Of a DNA stretch of 64,000 nt, positions 1 through 10,499 are shown piece by piece. The position numbers and the translations under genes are program-made. Positions within the stretch are counted from its first letter, which is position 1. Every line of letters begins with the position of its first letter. Origin of the DNA: Protula sp. h YS-2021 (Eukaryota; Annelida; Polychaeta; Sabellida; Serpulidae); the NCBI GenBank assembly GCA_949752745.1, contig OX457024.1:52097810-52161809 (forward strand), written 5' to 3'. A model generated the notes under the pieces. The model saw only the letters and a program-made list of their open reading frames with translations, searched no databases and was not told where the DNA came from.

Positions 1-84
1 CTCTTATGTGATCAAACAGATAAAATAGGATTCTATTGATGACGCGGAGTGTCCCATGTGGCAATCATGAACCTGAAAGCCCCG

Positions 85-235
85 CATGGCACTCATGATA
101 CTGGGAGTCCGACTGACACTCATGATACTGATAGTCCGACTGACACTCATGATACTGAGAGTCCGATTGGCACTCATGATACTGAGAGTCCGATTGACAC
201 TAATGATACTGAGTGTCCTATTTGACACAGGACAG
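85..235. repeat. 27-bp minisatellite, about 5 copies
   Basis: Five imperfect 27-bp units contain CATGATACTGAGAGTCCGA followed by TTGACACT. The period is a multiple of three, so the minus strand stays open as 9-residue repeats of the NRTLSIMSV type. This is a by-product of the repeat and not a gene. More degenerate flanking copies reach about 50 and 280. Nothing recognisable lies between 280 and 450. Confidence 0.85.
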
Positions 236-449
236 TGAGTGCCGCATATAACAATCGTGACACTCAGTGTCAGACATTAGCCAAGATAGTGATTTTCAGA
301 TGACACTCATCACAGAGAGTGTGCCCCGTCATTTCCAATAACAAACCATCGTCGAGAGCACAGCCCCTAACCGGAAGCGGCGATGAGTTGGTTTAAAATT
401 AATGTACGATCCTACTGTGACACTGTGAATAGTATAAAATAAACAGCTC

Positions 450-1087
450 AACCTGACGGGGACTCCGGTCGGGACGGCAACTTAAACCAGCCGACCTTGA
501 GATATTTTGTCCAAAAGGAACAGATGTGCAAAATTTCACAGTGACCTTGACCTTTCACCCAAGGCCACCCAACATAATCAGGTTGCGACAGCTTCTACAT
601 AAAAGTTACAGACAAATTTTTGTTGAAATCCGACCAGCCGACCTTGAGCTATGGTGTCCTAAAGCAACAGATGTGTAAAATTTCAGAGTCTCATAGTGAC
701 CTTCACCTTTGACCCAAGGTCACTCAAAGATAAGCAGGTCACGACCCTTCTCCACACAAGCCACACACCAACTTCGGTTGAAATCCGTCCAACTCAATTT
801 GAGATATCGTGTCCACAAGAAAAGCTTTACACACTTTACAATCAAGCTAAAAAAAATAAAAAAAATTCGTCAAAATCCAATTTTTAACCAGCCGCCAAAA
901 AAAAAATTGGCGTGCGTCAAGTTACGACCATGCGGGTGAGTCTTGAAGTGTCAGACTAAATGGCCTACACATCTGAGAGGAATGAGTGGTAACGGACGGA
1001 CCGAACAGATAGACGGACAGACAGACGGACACAGCCCAATCCATAAGCCCCCCTCCGGGGCATTAGCCGCGGTTGGGGGCTAAAAAG
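450..1087 (+). mobile_element. Dispersed element with ~150-bp repeat core and 3' hairpin-CTAAAAAG end
   Basis: Two long copies and one partial copy of a ~150-bp unit begin CAGCCGACCTTGAG at about 488 and 637 and contain TGACCTTTGACCCAAGG. An A-rich stretch follows, then a GACGGACAGACAGACGGACA tract. The 3' end has a 7-bp stem (1046-1052 with 1075-1081) and then CTAAAAAG at 1080-1087. The layout of tandem core plus terminal hairpin matches non-autonomous Helentron-type elements known from molluscs, which is an inference from architecture. The 5' limit is uncertain. Confidence 0.6.
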
Positions 1088-1190
1088 ACATGAAATCCAG
1101 TTTAAAATATATCATACAGACATTTCTCTTCTTATTTTGAGGTTTTAAAAGTAAAAAGCAGTAAATCACACTATATTTGACAGAAAAGGC

Positions 1191-1217
1191 AAAAAAAAAA
1201 AAAAAAAAAAAAAAAAA
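1191..1217 (+). repeat. Poly-A tract (27 A)
   Basis: Uninterrupted A run in intronic or intergenic DNA, just downstream on the plus strand of the 450-1087 element. It may be a tail or simple slippage. Confidence 0.95.
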
Positions 1218-1271
1218 CTACAAAACGTGACGAATAACCTTATGTTAGTTGTTCAGAAGTTAGTTTCGTAC

Positions 1272-1314
1272 CTTGTTCATGACACCGCCAACTCTGTGTT
1301 CAATGATTTGAACT
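1272..1314 (-). CDS. Possible exon, acceptor uncertain
   Basis: A donor AACAAG|GTACGA is clear at 1271/1272. Two acceptors are possible. One gives VQIIEHRVGGVMNK, which does not match the phase of the preceding exon. The other, starting two bases later, matches phase 0 and gives a short tail ending in a stop (FKSLNTELAVS), so this could be the terminal coding exon. Neither choice has independent support. Confidence 0.25.
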
Positions 1315-1440
1315 CTGAAGCTAGACTACAGTCTCAAAGTTTCTGTCCTCGTTATACCGTTCACAGACCGAACTCGTAATCGAAGCACATTTCTGTAGAT
1401 CAACTTTTAACTAAGAAGAATAGGAATGGTCGAACCTTAC

Positions 1441-1524
1441 CAGGTCAACGCGATATGTCTGCTTGTTAAACTGCTCCATTACTTCACCAAATAACATCAG
1501 ATCGAAGAAGGTGCAAAGACCTTT
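1441..1524 (-). CDS. Exon of unrecognised host gene, 28 codons, phase 0-0
   Basis: The acceptor GGTGCAG|AAAGG and donor GACCTG|GTAAGG enclose 84 bases. Only one frame is open, and it reads KGLCTFFDLMLFGEVMEQFN then eight more residues. It joins in phase to the exon at 1809-1877. I do not recognise the family. The composition (mixed hydrophobic and charged residues, no repeat) and the strong donor separate it from the surrounding repeats. Confidence 0.5.
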
Positions 1525-1808
1525 CTGCACCTGTCCAGTAAATCATAAACACAGATTTTGGTTTTGAATTATATACGTACAGTTTAATCTGTTAACAGCC
1601 GCTATGGAACAGCATAAAAATGGTTGTGCTTCAGTTGCAAGTGGGTGATATTTGCCAACTTTTTAGCACGACGTTTGAATAGCACTTTAACATGAACTTC
1701 AGCTTTGTGTGGCCACCACAAAAAAGATAAATAAATAAAAATAAAACAAATTAACAAAAACTGCAAACAGTATATTGTGAACTGTCTCGTGCAATATTTA
1801 ATCCATAC

Positions 1809-1877
1809 CTCCAGAAACGTTAGCTTTGAGTCTTTCATGCCAGGAAAAATTTTGTCCACTTTGTCCGGCATAAAATT
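1809..1877 (-). CDS. Exon of unrecognised host gene, 23 codons, phase 0-0
   Basis: The acceptor TTTTAATTTTAG|AATTTT and donor CTGGAG|GTATGG enclose 69 bases. In phase 0 it reads NFMPDKVDKIFPGMKDSKLT then FLE. A second frame is also open, but only phase 0 joins both the exon upstream (2989-3206) and the one downstream (1441-1524). The product is unknown. Confidence 0.5.
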
Positions 1878-2059
1878 CTAAAATTAAAAGGATTCTTCTT
1901 TGAAAAAACGTTGAAGTGCCTTCAGTGGCAATATTTCCTTTATTTACTGTATATTTTAATGTTTGCTGTTCATTTTCTGTTACACCGAGCCCAAAGAACA
2001 CTCTTTTTATGCTACCTCAATATAACCACACCTTATGAATGCTTGCATATGGGTTAGGG

Positions 2060-2640
2060 GGGTCTAGGACAATTCCCCCCAGACAACTCCCCCCCCAGAC
2101 AACTCCCCCCCGACAATTCCCCCCCGAACAATTCCCCCCGTAGGACAATTCCCCCCGAGGACTATTCCCCCCCCCCCCCCCACTTAATTTTTATATTATA
2201 TTTTACCTTGAATGCCAAAGTCTTTATTTTTAAAATACCTTAAAATCAAAAATGCAAAATTTTTCTATCTGGAACGAAAGTTTTTTCTGCCATTTAAAAC
2301 CTGGTGTTGTGGGCAATTCCACGCAAATAGTCAATAGTCAACAGTATGTCGGTTTTCGAAGTCGCAGACTGTTTGACGAATGCGTTGCGCAGAGTCGGCG
2401 TACCAGCGACGTGGTAGCTCGGGCAAGCGGCCACCCACAATTTGGCCAGATGCACCGCGAACATTACCGCGGATCCGACCGATGTAACATGTAAAAAACC
2501 GTTTTTGCTGGCACTGAGGTGGCCAACTTAAAAGTTCATTGGTTTGGATAAGGCATGTAAATTGCAATTGCGACAATGTTGAAATGGAAGGACAATTACC
2601 ATCTCCAGTTAGAAGATAAAAGGGCAACAATTTGTATAAA

Positions 2641-2721
<81 letters not shown>

Positions 2722-2881
2722 CAAAGAAAAGAAAAAAATAAGAAAAATAAAAATGAATGGGGGGGGGGGGGAATAGTCCTCGGGGGGAATTGTCCTACGG
2801 GGGGAATTGTTCGGGGGGGAATTGTCGGGGGGGGAATTGACTGGGGGGGAATTGTCTGGGGGGGGGAATTGTCCTGTTCCC
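2060..2881. mobile_element. Foldback element FB1; tandem-repeat inverted ends, 9-bp target duplication
   Basis: The left arm begins GGGTCTAGGACAATTCCCCC and continues as about seven copies of a ~14-bp ACAATTCCCCCCG unit to about 2180. The right arm (about 2757-2881) is its inverse; read on the minus strand it starts GGGAACAGGACAATTCC. GGGTTAGGG flanks both sides (2051-2059 and 2882-2890) as a 9-bp direct repeat. The interior has no transposase and holds a 71-bp GA tract. Inverted ends made of short tandem repeats with 9-bp duplications are the hallmark of Drosophila foldback elements, which are related to Mutator; the relation here is inferred. Confidence 0.85.
2649..2719 (+). repeat. (AG)n microsatellite
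   Basis: About 35 AG dinucleotides inside the loop of FB1. They produce low-complexity open frames on both strands that are not genes. Confidence 0.98.
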
Positions 2882-2988
2882 GGGTTAGGGTTATAGTTAA
2901 CGCTCACCCATATAACTTGGCTAAAGGTTTAGAGAGTCTGAAATAAATTAACTTTGAAATTATCTGCTTGATTATTGATTTTTTTTAC

Positions 2989-3206
2989 CTGAAACACGTA
3001 CGAATTTGGAAACATGTAGAATACCTTCGTTTTCGCTAGATAGCAGAGAGTCACGATGCAAAATGGTGAAAACAGCTCAATCGTTTTCTTTCGTTCTTCT
3101 TCCGAATTCAGTTCATAGGAAGCGTTTTCCATGAAATGCGGCAGATCTACCAACACATTTACAATGAGTATACGGTACACCCTTCGACCAGGGATGTTCC
3201 ATAAGA
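2989..3206 (-). CDS. Exon of unrecognised host gene, 72 codons
   Basis: The acceptor TAGATGCAG|TCTTATGG and donor TTTCAG|GTAAAAAA enclose 218 bases, entering in phase 1 and leaving in phase 0. The frame runs LWNIPGRRVYRILIVNVLVD, then LPHFMENASYELNSEEERKK, then 32 residues rich in hydrophobics (FSPFCIVTLCYLAKTKVFYM). The acidic-basic patch and hydrophobic stretch suggest a folded or membrane-near segment, but no family is recognised. It joins in phase to 12006-12083 upstream and 1809-1877 downstream. Confidence 0.55.
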
Positions 3207-4159
3207 CTGCATCTAGTCTTTATTCAGTGCTATTTTTGTACTTTCTTTATTTTCTTGTGAATAACAGAAAATCCTAACTCCAACCCTTTTTCGAGTTTAT
3301 ATTTGACCCAAACATACTTCGGCCTCCGCCCAATTTACAGTATTTGATCACCAAGGCAGCACTGTATGTTCTCCACTCAGATCCTAAAATAGAACTAAAC
3401 TGCTTTCGCTACCCAGTAACCATTGCAGTGTTGCCACTCACTTTGCCATGAAAAAAAGTATAAAAAAAAGTATTTTTAAAAGTATTTCAAAAAAAAAAAA
3501 GTATAAAAAAAAGTATTTTTTGAGGGCAAAATTTTTCGGCTCGCGCCTTCGGCGCTCGCATTTATTTCTATCATCATTACTTATGTAGTGGTGATTGTTG
3601 GTATGTCATAAACAATACCTACATGGTCAACCCTAAAAAAATATAATATTTAATAAAAGGAGCTTAAAAATTGGAAAGCGATGTTCAAAGGGCAATTTTT
3701 AGAGGTATTTCTCTGGAAATCTATAGATATAACTTAAAATGTCTTGAAATAACATGCAAATTAGCCTACCTTAAAAAATAAAGTAAAAAAAAATAAAAAA
3801 GATTTTTTTTCTTTGGCAAATAAACATATTATTGTTAACAAGTGAGCATCTGCTCGTGATCTAAAGGTCACCTTTTGATATTACTTTTAATAACCAATAC
3901 CAATACATAAGTAAACAAGTTTGTCCAAGGACAAAGTCCCAGCTTACGAATAGCAATAAGACCCAATTCCAGGGTGCATGAGTAAGGGAATTGGGCTTCA
4001 AAACATGAGACGACAAAGAGCTAGCCCAATAATTAATTCAGCACCGGACCAGAACACAGACCGATAAATGCATACAAAGATTTCTTTCCCAGAAAAATGG
4101 GAAACAGATTTTTTGTATAGACTGGATAGTCTGCCATAGATACCTTCAAACAACGCTCA

Positions 4160-6290
4160 CATTTCGGACCAGTGCGCATATTTATGTAACTTGCCTTGAT
4201 GCGCGGTTCTTATTCATACAAGTGCGCATGTTTATTTAATTTTGCGTAGATGCGCGGCTCCCATTTTGGAACAGTGCACATGTTTATTTAACTTGCGTTG
4301 ACGTGCGGCGGTTCGCATTTCTGACGAGCGCCCATGCTTTTTTTTTTTTTTAACCTTTTGTGAATATGCGGTTCTTATTTCGGATCAGTGCGCACGTTTA
4401 TTTACCTTGTGTTGATGTGCGGTTCTTATTTCGGATCAATGCACATCTTTATTTACATTCTGTTGATGTGCGGTTCTTATTTCGGATCAGTGCGCATGTT
4501 TATTTACCTTGTGTTGATGTGCGGTTCTTATTTCGGATCAGTGCGCATGTTTATTTACCTTGCGTCGATGCGCGATTCTTATTCCAGACCAATACGCATG
4601 TTTATTTAACTTGCGTTGATGCACGGTGCTTATTTTGGACGTGTGCCTATGTTTATTTAACTTGCGTTGGTGAGCAGTTCGAATTTCGGATCATTACGCA
4701 TGTTTATTTAACTTGCGTTAATGCGCGGTTCGAATTTCGGACCAGTGCGCATGTTTATTTAACTTGGGTTGATGCGCAGTGCTTATTTTGGACCACTGCA
4801 AAATGTTTATTTAACTTGCGTTGGGGCGTAGTTCGCATTTCGAACCACTGCGCATGTTTATTTAACTTGCGTTGATGCGCGGTTCGAATTTCGGAGAAGT
4901 GCGCATGTTTATTTAACTTGCGTTGATGCCCGGTGCTTATTTTAGACCAGTGCAAATGTTTATTTAACTTACGTTGGCGCGTGGTTCGCATTTCGAACCA
5001 CTGCGTATGTTTAGTTAACGTGCGTCAATGCGCGGTTCTTATTTCAGGCCATGCGCATATTTCTTTAACCTGAGTTGATGCGCGGTTCTTATTCTGGACC
5101 AGTGCGCATGTTTATATAAGTTGCGTTGATGCGCAGTTCGCATTTCGAAATAGTGCGCATGTTTATTTAACTTGCGTTGATGCAAGGTGCTTATTTTGGT
5201 CCAGTGTGCTTGCTTATTTAGCTTGTGTTGCTGTGCGGTTCGCATTTCGGACCAGCGCACATGTTTTTTTAACTTGTGTTGATGCGTGGTTCGCATTTTG
5301 GACCATTGCACATATTTATTTAACTTGTGTTGATGATCGGTACTTATTTTGGACCGGTGCAAATGTTTATTTAACTTACGCTTATGTGCGGTTCGCAATT
5401 CGGACCAGTGTGCATGTTTATTTAATTTGCGTTGATATCCGGTTCACATTTCGGACCAGTATACCTGTTTCTTTAGGTTGCCTTGATGCGCAGTTCGCAT
5501 TTTGGGACAAGTGAGCAGGTTCATTTAACTTGCGTTGACGCGCGATTTGCGTTTCGGACCAGAACGCATGTTTATTTAAGTCCCGTCGATGCCCGACTCT
5601 TATGTCTATTCAACTTGCGTCGATTGATGGTTCTTTCTTCGGACCACTGCGCATGTTTATTTAACTTGCGTTGATGCGCGGTTGTCATTTCAGATCACTG
5701 CGCATGTCTATTCAACTTGCGTCGATGCGTGGTTCTTTTTTTCGTTTTTTTTGTTTAACTTGCGTTGATGTGCGGTGCTTATTTTGGACCGGATCGCATG
5801 TTTATTTAACTTCCGTCGATGCGCGGTTCGCATTTCGGGCCATTGCCCATGTTTATTTAACTTGTGTTGATGCGTTGTTCGCATTTCGGACCACTGCGCA
5901 TGTTTATTTAATTTTCCTCGATGTGCGGTTCGCATTTCGGACCAGTGCGCATGTTTCTTTAGGCTGCGTTGATGCGCGGTTCGCATTTCAGACCATTGCG
6001 CATGTCTATTCAACTTACGTCGAAGCGTAGTTCTTTTTTCGGACCAGTGCGCATGTTTATTTAACCTGCGTTGATGCGCGGTGCTTATTTTGGACCAGTT
6101 CGCATCTTTATTTATCTTCCGTCGATGCGCAGTTCACATTTCGGACCAATGCGCATGTTTATTTAACTTGCATCGATGCGGAGTACTTAATTTGGACTAC
6201 TGCGAATGTCTATTTAACTTGCGTCGATGTGCAGTTGTTAAATCTGACTACTGCGCAAGTTCATTTAACTTGCGTTTATGCGCTGTAGGA
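4160..6290 (+). repeat. 51-bp minisatellite array, ~41 units
   Basis: The unit includes TTCGGACCAGTGCGCATG then TTTATTTAACTTGCGTTGAT. Because 51 is divisible by three, long frames arise on both strands (plus-strand motif RFAFRTSAHVYLTCVDA), but they are broken repeatedly and shared by every copy of the array, so I treat them as non-coding. Unit variants (TTATTTCGGATCAG at the left, GCATTTCGGACCA at the right) recur in the same order in the other copies. Confidence 0.95.
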
Positions 6291-6299
6291 GGAGATTCA

Positions 6300-7560
6300 T
6301 TTAATTTTTTTTTTCAAAAATTCTGAAAAAAATTCAAAAGTTTTCCAATTCACTCAAAAAGCACAAGCCGTGTGCATGACCCCCTAGAGACGGTTCCTAT
6401 CGAAAATAAATGAAATCTGATAAAAACTTTAGGAGGAAATGCATTTTGAATTTTTTTCTTCAAAAATTCTCTCATCGACTGAAAAAGACAGGCCATATTC
6501 ACGACGCCCTAAGCATGCCTCAGCCACAAAATAAATGATGTTTGATCAAAACTGCAGGAGAAAATGCATTTTGAGGTATTTTCATCAAAAATTTCCCCCG
6601 AAATCAAAAATTCCCAAGTCGAGTCAAATAGCACAAGCCGTATGTGAGACCTACCTAAGGATGCCTCATAGCAAAAAAATAAATGAAATCGGATAAAAAC
6701 TGTAGGAGGAAATGCATTTTGAAGTTTTTCTTCAAAAATTCCCAAAAAATACAGAAATTGTCGGATCGACTAAAAACCGCAAGTCGTATTCTCAACCCCT
6801 TAGGGATGCCTCAAACCAAATAAAAAAAAACTGTAGGGGGAAATGCATTTTGAAGTTTTTTTCTTCAAAAACTCCCTAAAAATACAAAAATTGCCCGATC
6901 GACTAAAAAGCACAAGCCGTATCCACTCCACACCAAAAATAAATGACATCGAATCAAAATTGTATGGGTAGATGCATTTTGAATTATTTTCGAAATTTTT
7001 GCTTCAAAAATTCCCCAAAAATACAAACTAAAAAAGCACAAGAGGTATGCACGACCCTTTAGGGGTGCCTCATGCCAAAAATAAATGACATCGGGTCAAA
7101 AATGTAAGAGGAAATACATTTTAAAATTTCTTTAAAAATTCGCCAAAAATTCAAATATCACCCGATCGACTAAAAAAGCACAAGCCGTATGCACGACCGC
7201 TTAGGAAATCCTCACACCAAAAATAAATGACATCGAATCAAAATTGTAGGAGTAGATGCATTTTTTTCAAAATTTTTGCTTAAAAAATCCCCAAAAATAC
7301 AAAAATTGTCCGATCGACTAAAAAAGCACAAGCCGTATGCACGACCCTTTAGGGGTGCCTCATACCAAAAATAAATGACATCGGGCAAAAATGTAGGAGG
7401 AGATACATTTTTAATTTTTTTCTTTAAAAATTCGCCAAAAATTCAAAAATCACCCGATCAACTAGAAAAGCATAAGCCGTATGCGCGACCCCTTAGGAAT
7501 GCCTCACACCAAAAATAAATGACATCGGATTAAAATTGTAGGAGGAGATGCATTTTGAAA
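6300..7560 (+). repeat. ~140-bp tandem array, 8-9 units
   Basis: Each unit carries AAAGCACAAGCCGTATGCAC, GGGTGCCTCA, AAAAATAAATGACATCG and GGAGGAGATGCATTTTGA. Spacing between AAGCCGTAT motifs is about 130-150 bp. It forms the second core of element I-1 and is followed by (AACT)n at 7575-7597. Confidence 0.85.
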
Positions 7561-7627
7561 CAAAGTTTACAGCGAACTAACTAACTAACTAACTAACGGA
7601 CGCCACCCGCAAACCGATAGGAACACC

Positions 7628-7652
7628 CCAGCTTACGTGTAACGTAAGCTGG
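7628..7652 (+). other. 3' terminal hairpin of I-1
   Basis: The 11-bp perfect stem CCAGCTTACGT/ACGTAAGCTGG has a three-base GTA loop and sits two bases before CTAAAAAG. A hairpin just inside the 3' end is the expected terminator of Helitron/Helentron transposition. The identical hairpin is at 27653-27677. Confidence 0.8.
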
Positions 7653-8090
7653 GCTAAAAAGTATATACTTTTATAAGGAAACAAAAATGGAAACAAGGAA
7701 AATGGTAAAACGTAGTTAGTGTCGGAGAGGGAAATATTTTCCTGAAGGAAGGCCGAAATTGAAAAAAGTACAGTAAAGTATAAAAAAAAAAAAATAAAGG
7801 CAAAAAAGTATAAAAATACATAAGCAAACAGCAAATACTTTTATAAGCAAAAAAAAATTAAACAAGAAAAATAGTAAAACGTATTTATTGTCGGAGAGAG
7901 AAACATTTTTCCTGAAAGGAATTAAGAAATAAAAAAAAGTTTTTTTTCGTGATTCCAAAAAAAAAGTATAAAAAAGTATGAAGGCAAAAAAAAGTATAAA
8001 AAAAAGTATAAAAGTATAAAAAAAAGTATTTAAGGCCGTTTTTCAAAAAAAAGTATATACTTTTAAAAAAAGTATAGTGTGGCAACACTG

Positions 8091-8169
8091 CCATTGTGAC
8101 CAGCCGACATCTAGTCAATCACGCATCAAAAGGCTTACATGGTTGTCAAAAAGTGGTGGTCACACTTGT
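8091..8169 (+). repeat. Remnant 5' end of a GACCAGCC-type element, split by element A
   Basis: CATTGTGACCAGCC and about 70 following bases match the 5' part of the element at 27909 (AGTCAATCA, AGTGGTAGTCA). The missing upstream part lies left of element A (CCCAGTAACCATTG at about 3410-3425), diverged. Confidence 0.6.
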
Positions 8170-8607
8170 ACAAGTTTGTCCAAGGACAAAGTCCCAGCTT
8201 ACAAAAAGCCATAAGACCACTTCCAACGTGCATGAGCAAGGGTATTTCCCCCAAAAAACTGGGCTTCAAAAGGTGAGATGGGAAAAAGATAGCTAAATAA
8301 ATAAAAGCAACGGACCAGAACATAGACCGATAAATACATACAAAGATATGTTTCCCAGAAAAATGGGAAACAGATTTTGTGTATCTCTGGTAGTCTACCA
8401 GAGATACTTTCGAACAACGTATCGAAATTGTATCCACACACGTGTACTGTTGCTCGGACACACACAATTATTTCAACGAACAGAAATGACCAGTGAATGG
8501 TGATATGACCAAACACATGTGATTACGTTTGCGCTTGGGTTTTGACAAGAAGAAAACGCCGTGTCTAAAACAGAATTACTTAAGTTTTAATGTTTTGGTA
8601 TGCATTA

Positions 8608-8700
8608 TTTTTTGCGGTTTGCATTTCGGACCAGTGCGCATGTTTATTTAAATTGCGCCGATGCACGGTTTGCATTTCGGACCAATATGCGCATGTTTAT
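8608..8700 (+). repeat. 51-bp minisatellite, ~2 units
   Basis: Two copies of the GCATTTCGGACCAGTGCGCA unit. Directly after it, 8702-8733 can fold (CAAGCC-TTT-GGCTTG stem), possibly another element end. 8734-9200 shows nothing recognisable. Confidence 0.85.
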
Positions 8701-9214
8701 TAACACTTGACAAGCCTTTGGCTTGCAAGGTGTTTCTGAATTTGTGCGAGCGGCCGTTCGTATCTTTTTTTTCTTGACAGTGAAAGGATTTTTTGTGTCA
8801 TCTACTCAGCTGACACTACGGGCCCCAGAGCCACGAAACTTTGGACTTAGGTAGAACTTGATATAAACGTGTGCATGTCACTTTTTATTTTTTCCTTCGA
8901 TTTCGTTTTCTTGTTTAAAACGCCATGTGAAAAAAGTGTATTTTTTGCAAGTAAATGTGGAGCATTTATCGCATCGCACAGAACACACAGTTGCTTTGCT
9001 TTGTGCGAGCTCTCACTGCGTAAATAGATAACACAGCGTATGCCTGATCAGCGAATAAAACCTTAAGTCTACAAAAACCAAACACTACTCGGCTTATAAG
9101 ACGTATTCAAGCTGTGTTGTTTGCAATATATTATTCATGAAATAACCCATTGAAGGAAGCATTTTTGCATTTTAATTTTTGTCAAGTGTTTAACATTTCG
9201 CTAGCGAAATGCGG

Positions 9215-9435
9215 TTCCAGTTTAGCTTGCGTTAATGTGCGGTTCGCAATTCAAACCTGTGCGTATGTTCACTTAACTTGCGTTGATGCGCCGTTGGCAT
9301 TTCGGACCACTGCGCATATTTATTTAGCTTGCTTTGATGCACGGTTGGCATTTCGGACCAGTGCGCATGTATATTTAACTTGCGTTGATGCGCGGTTATT
9401 ATTTCAGACCACTGCGTATATTTATTGACTTCAGA
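9215..9435 (+). repeat. 51-bp minisatellite, ~4 units
   Basis: Four units of the same family as 4160-6290, with the open plus-strand frame expected from the period. Confidence 0.9.
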
Positions 9436-9439
9436 GTTT

Positions 9440-9985
9440 TTGGTTGATTGCCAAATAAAAGTAATTTTTCAAGAGAGGTCTATTTAGAAAACATTTATAT
9501 AATAAATAAAGAAAACATGATCAAAATTGTGACAGAAGAAGCATTTAGAAAATTGGCTACAAGAAAATTATAAATGCCTCCCATGTGGCCAATTTTTGGC
9601 GGATCGCCAGAAAAAGTAACGTTTCACGAGAGGTATTTCTAGTAACCACTTCCGCGCAATGTTAAAACAATCTGATCAAAATTATATGAGAAATAGCATT
9701 TTGAAAATTGGAAGCCAAAAAATTAAAAAATGTCCACTATTTGGCCAATTTTTGGCGGATCGCCAAAAAAAAATTTCAAGAGAGGTCTATCTAGAGAACA
9801 TTCATACAAACTTTAAATAAAATCTATCAAAATTGTGGGAGAAGAAGCATCTTGAAAATTGGCCTATCTAGGGAACAACGGTTCAAAATTGGAAAGGAAT
9901 CCAATCAAAATTGTGGCAGAAGATGCATTTTGAAAATTGGAAGCCAAAATAATTAAATAATTTCCCCCAATTTGGCCAATTTTTG
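9440..9985 (+). repeat. ~165-bp tandem repeat, family with GGATCGCCAAAAA
   Basis: Three to four units share GGCCAATTTTTGGCGGATCG, CAAGAGAGGTCTA, GGAATCCGATCAAAATTGTG and AAGAAGCATTTTGAAAATTG. The same family recurs at 12180-12420, 12660-13705, 14040-14480, 28270-28680, 42430-42790 and 62545-62915. Confidence 0.85.
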
Positions 9986-9989
9986 TTGA

Positions 9990-10330
9990 TCACCAAATTT
10001 TCGCGACAAAATTTGACAGGATCTTTTGGACCTTCCAAGCAACACTTCCACCAAGTTTGAATTTCTCCGATGTTCAACGGCTGAGAAATTTCGCACGGAA
10101 GAGTTTTACGTAATGACGTCATACGCCTTCCACTATACTATAACGTCAGAAGTTGACAGAACCGTCCAAACTACCCAAGGAAAGAACAGATCAAGTTTGC
10201 AGTCGATCCGACTGTTTGTTCTCGAAATATCTTAGCCACAACATTTTGTTCACAACACACTGACACACGCACACACACACAGAACGTACAAAAACTATTT
10301 CTCCCCTTGGTCGGGGATACATAATAATAG
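9990..10330 (+). repeat. 3' part of a dispersed repeat ending in a CTCCCC hairpin
   Basis: It contains ACCAAGTTTGAATTTCTCCG, TAATGACGTCATACGCCTTC, GTCGATCCGACTGTTTGTTC and a CA-rich stretch, and ends TCCCCTTGGTCGGGGA plus TACATAAT. It is the same family as 18365-19493, where the fuller copy lies. Confidence 0.75.
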
Positions 10331-10404
10331 CCAGGTGGACACTTTTAGGTAGGTAGTCGTACCATAATGTACTCATGGACAGCCTGGTACTATGTAACTG
10401 TATA

Positions 10405-10464
10405 CTCACCAGGTAAATACGAAATACTATCATGGTTAATTCTATGTATTCCACCTGGTGAGTA
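10405..10464. repeat. Short inverted repeat (12-bp stem)
   Basis: TACTCACCAGGT near 10405 and ACCTGGTGAGTA near 10452 are perfectly complementary. A second complementary pair, CCAGGTGGA at about 10331 and TCCACCTGG at about 10450, frames the same ~130 bp. It is compatible with a small palindromic element. Confidence 0.6.
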
Positions 10465-10499
10465 GTATGTCAACTATACGCTTCCGTAGTAGTGTCTGT

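Larger units (their letters stand above)
3915..7660 (+). mobile_element. Helentron-like element I-1 with two tandem-array cores
   Basis: It begins ACAAGTTTGTCCAAGGACAA, a palindrome, followed by GTCCCAGCTTACG. About 230 bp of conserved leader precede a 51-bp array, a ~140-bp array and an (AACT)n tract. The 3' end has a perfect 11-bp stem, CCAGCTTACGT with loop GTA, then CTAAAAAG. The 5' CCCAGCTTACG and 3' CGTAAGCTGGG are also complementary, as in the subterminal inverted repeats of Helentrons. No replicase is encoded. A near-full second copy is at 23828-27686. The classification is inferred from architecture only. Confidence 0.75.
3426..8090. mobile_element. Element A: hAT-like ends CAGTGTTGCCAC, 6-bp target duplication, nested insert
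   Basis: Perfect 12-bp inverted ends lie at 3426-3437 and 8079-8090. They are flanked by the direct repeat CCATTG (3420-3425 and 8091-8096). Just inside each end is a tract of AAAAAAGTATA units in the same orientation at both ends, and 7.66-8.0 kb holds two ~169-bp units (TGTCGGAGAG at about 7720 and 7889). The 3915-7660 element is inserted inside, so the element itself is only ~0.9 kb and encodes nothing. Removing it restores ...CCATTGTGACCAGCC, which matches the 5' end of sibling repeats at 27.9 and 41.9 kb. The CAGKGTT ends are hAT-like, but canonical hAT duplications are 8 bp. Confidence 0.85.

Noticed and set aside
696..939. Overlapping frames at 696-939
   Set aside because: They lie inside the dispersed element with ~150-bp units and end in A-rich sequence; no domain.
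2576..2946. Open frames rich in RE, SL or GGG across 2576-2946
   Set aside because: They are translation of the (AG)n tract and the C/G-rich foldback arm; low complexity only.
4360..6326. Open frames with RFAFRTSAHVYLTCVDA repeats on both strands (also 23903-26303 and 63371-63889)
   Set aside because: They are by-products of the 51-bp period inside a mobile element, overlapping in several frames on both strands and broken at different places in each copy.
3426..8090. Canonical hAT insertion with 8-bp duplication
   Set aside because: The flanks match over 6 bases only (CCATTG); extending to 8 fails on both sides. The same holds for elements G and H.
7589..8118. Phenylalanine-rich minus-strand frames suggesting a membrane protein
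   Set aside because: They translate the A-rich AAAGTATA repeats of element A and two ~169-bp units; low complexity.
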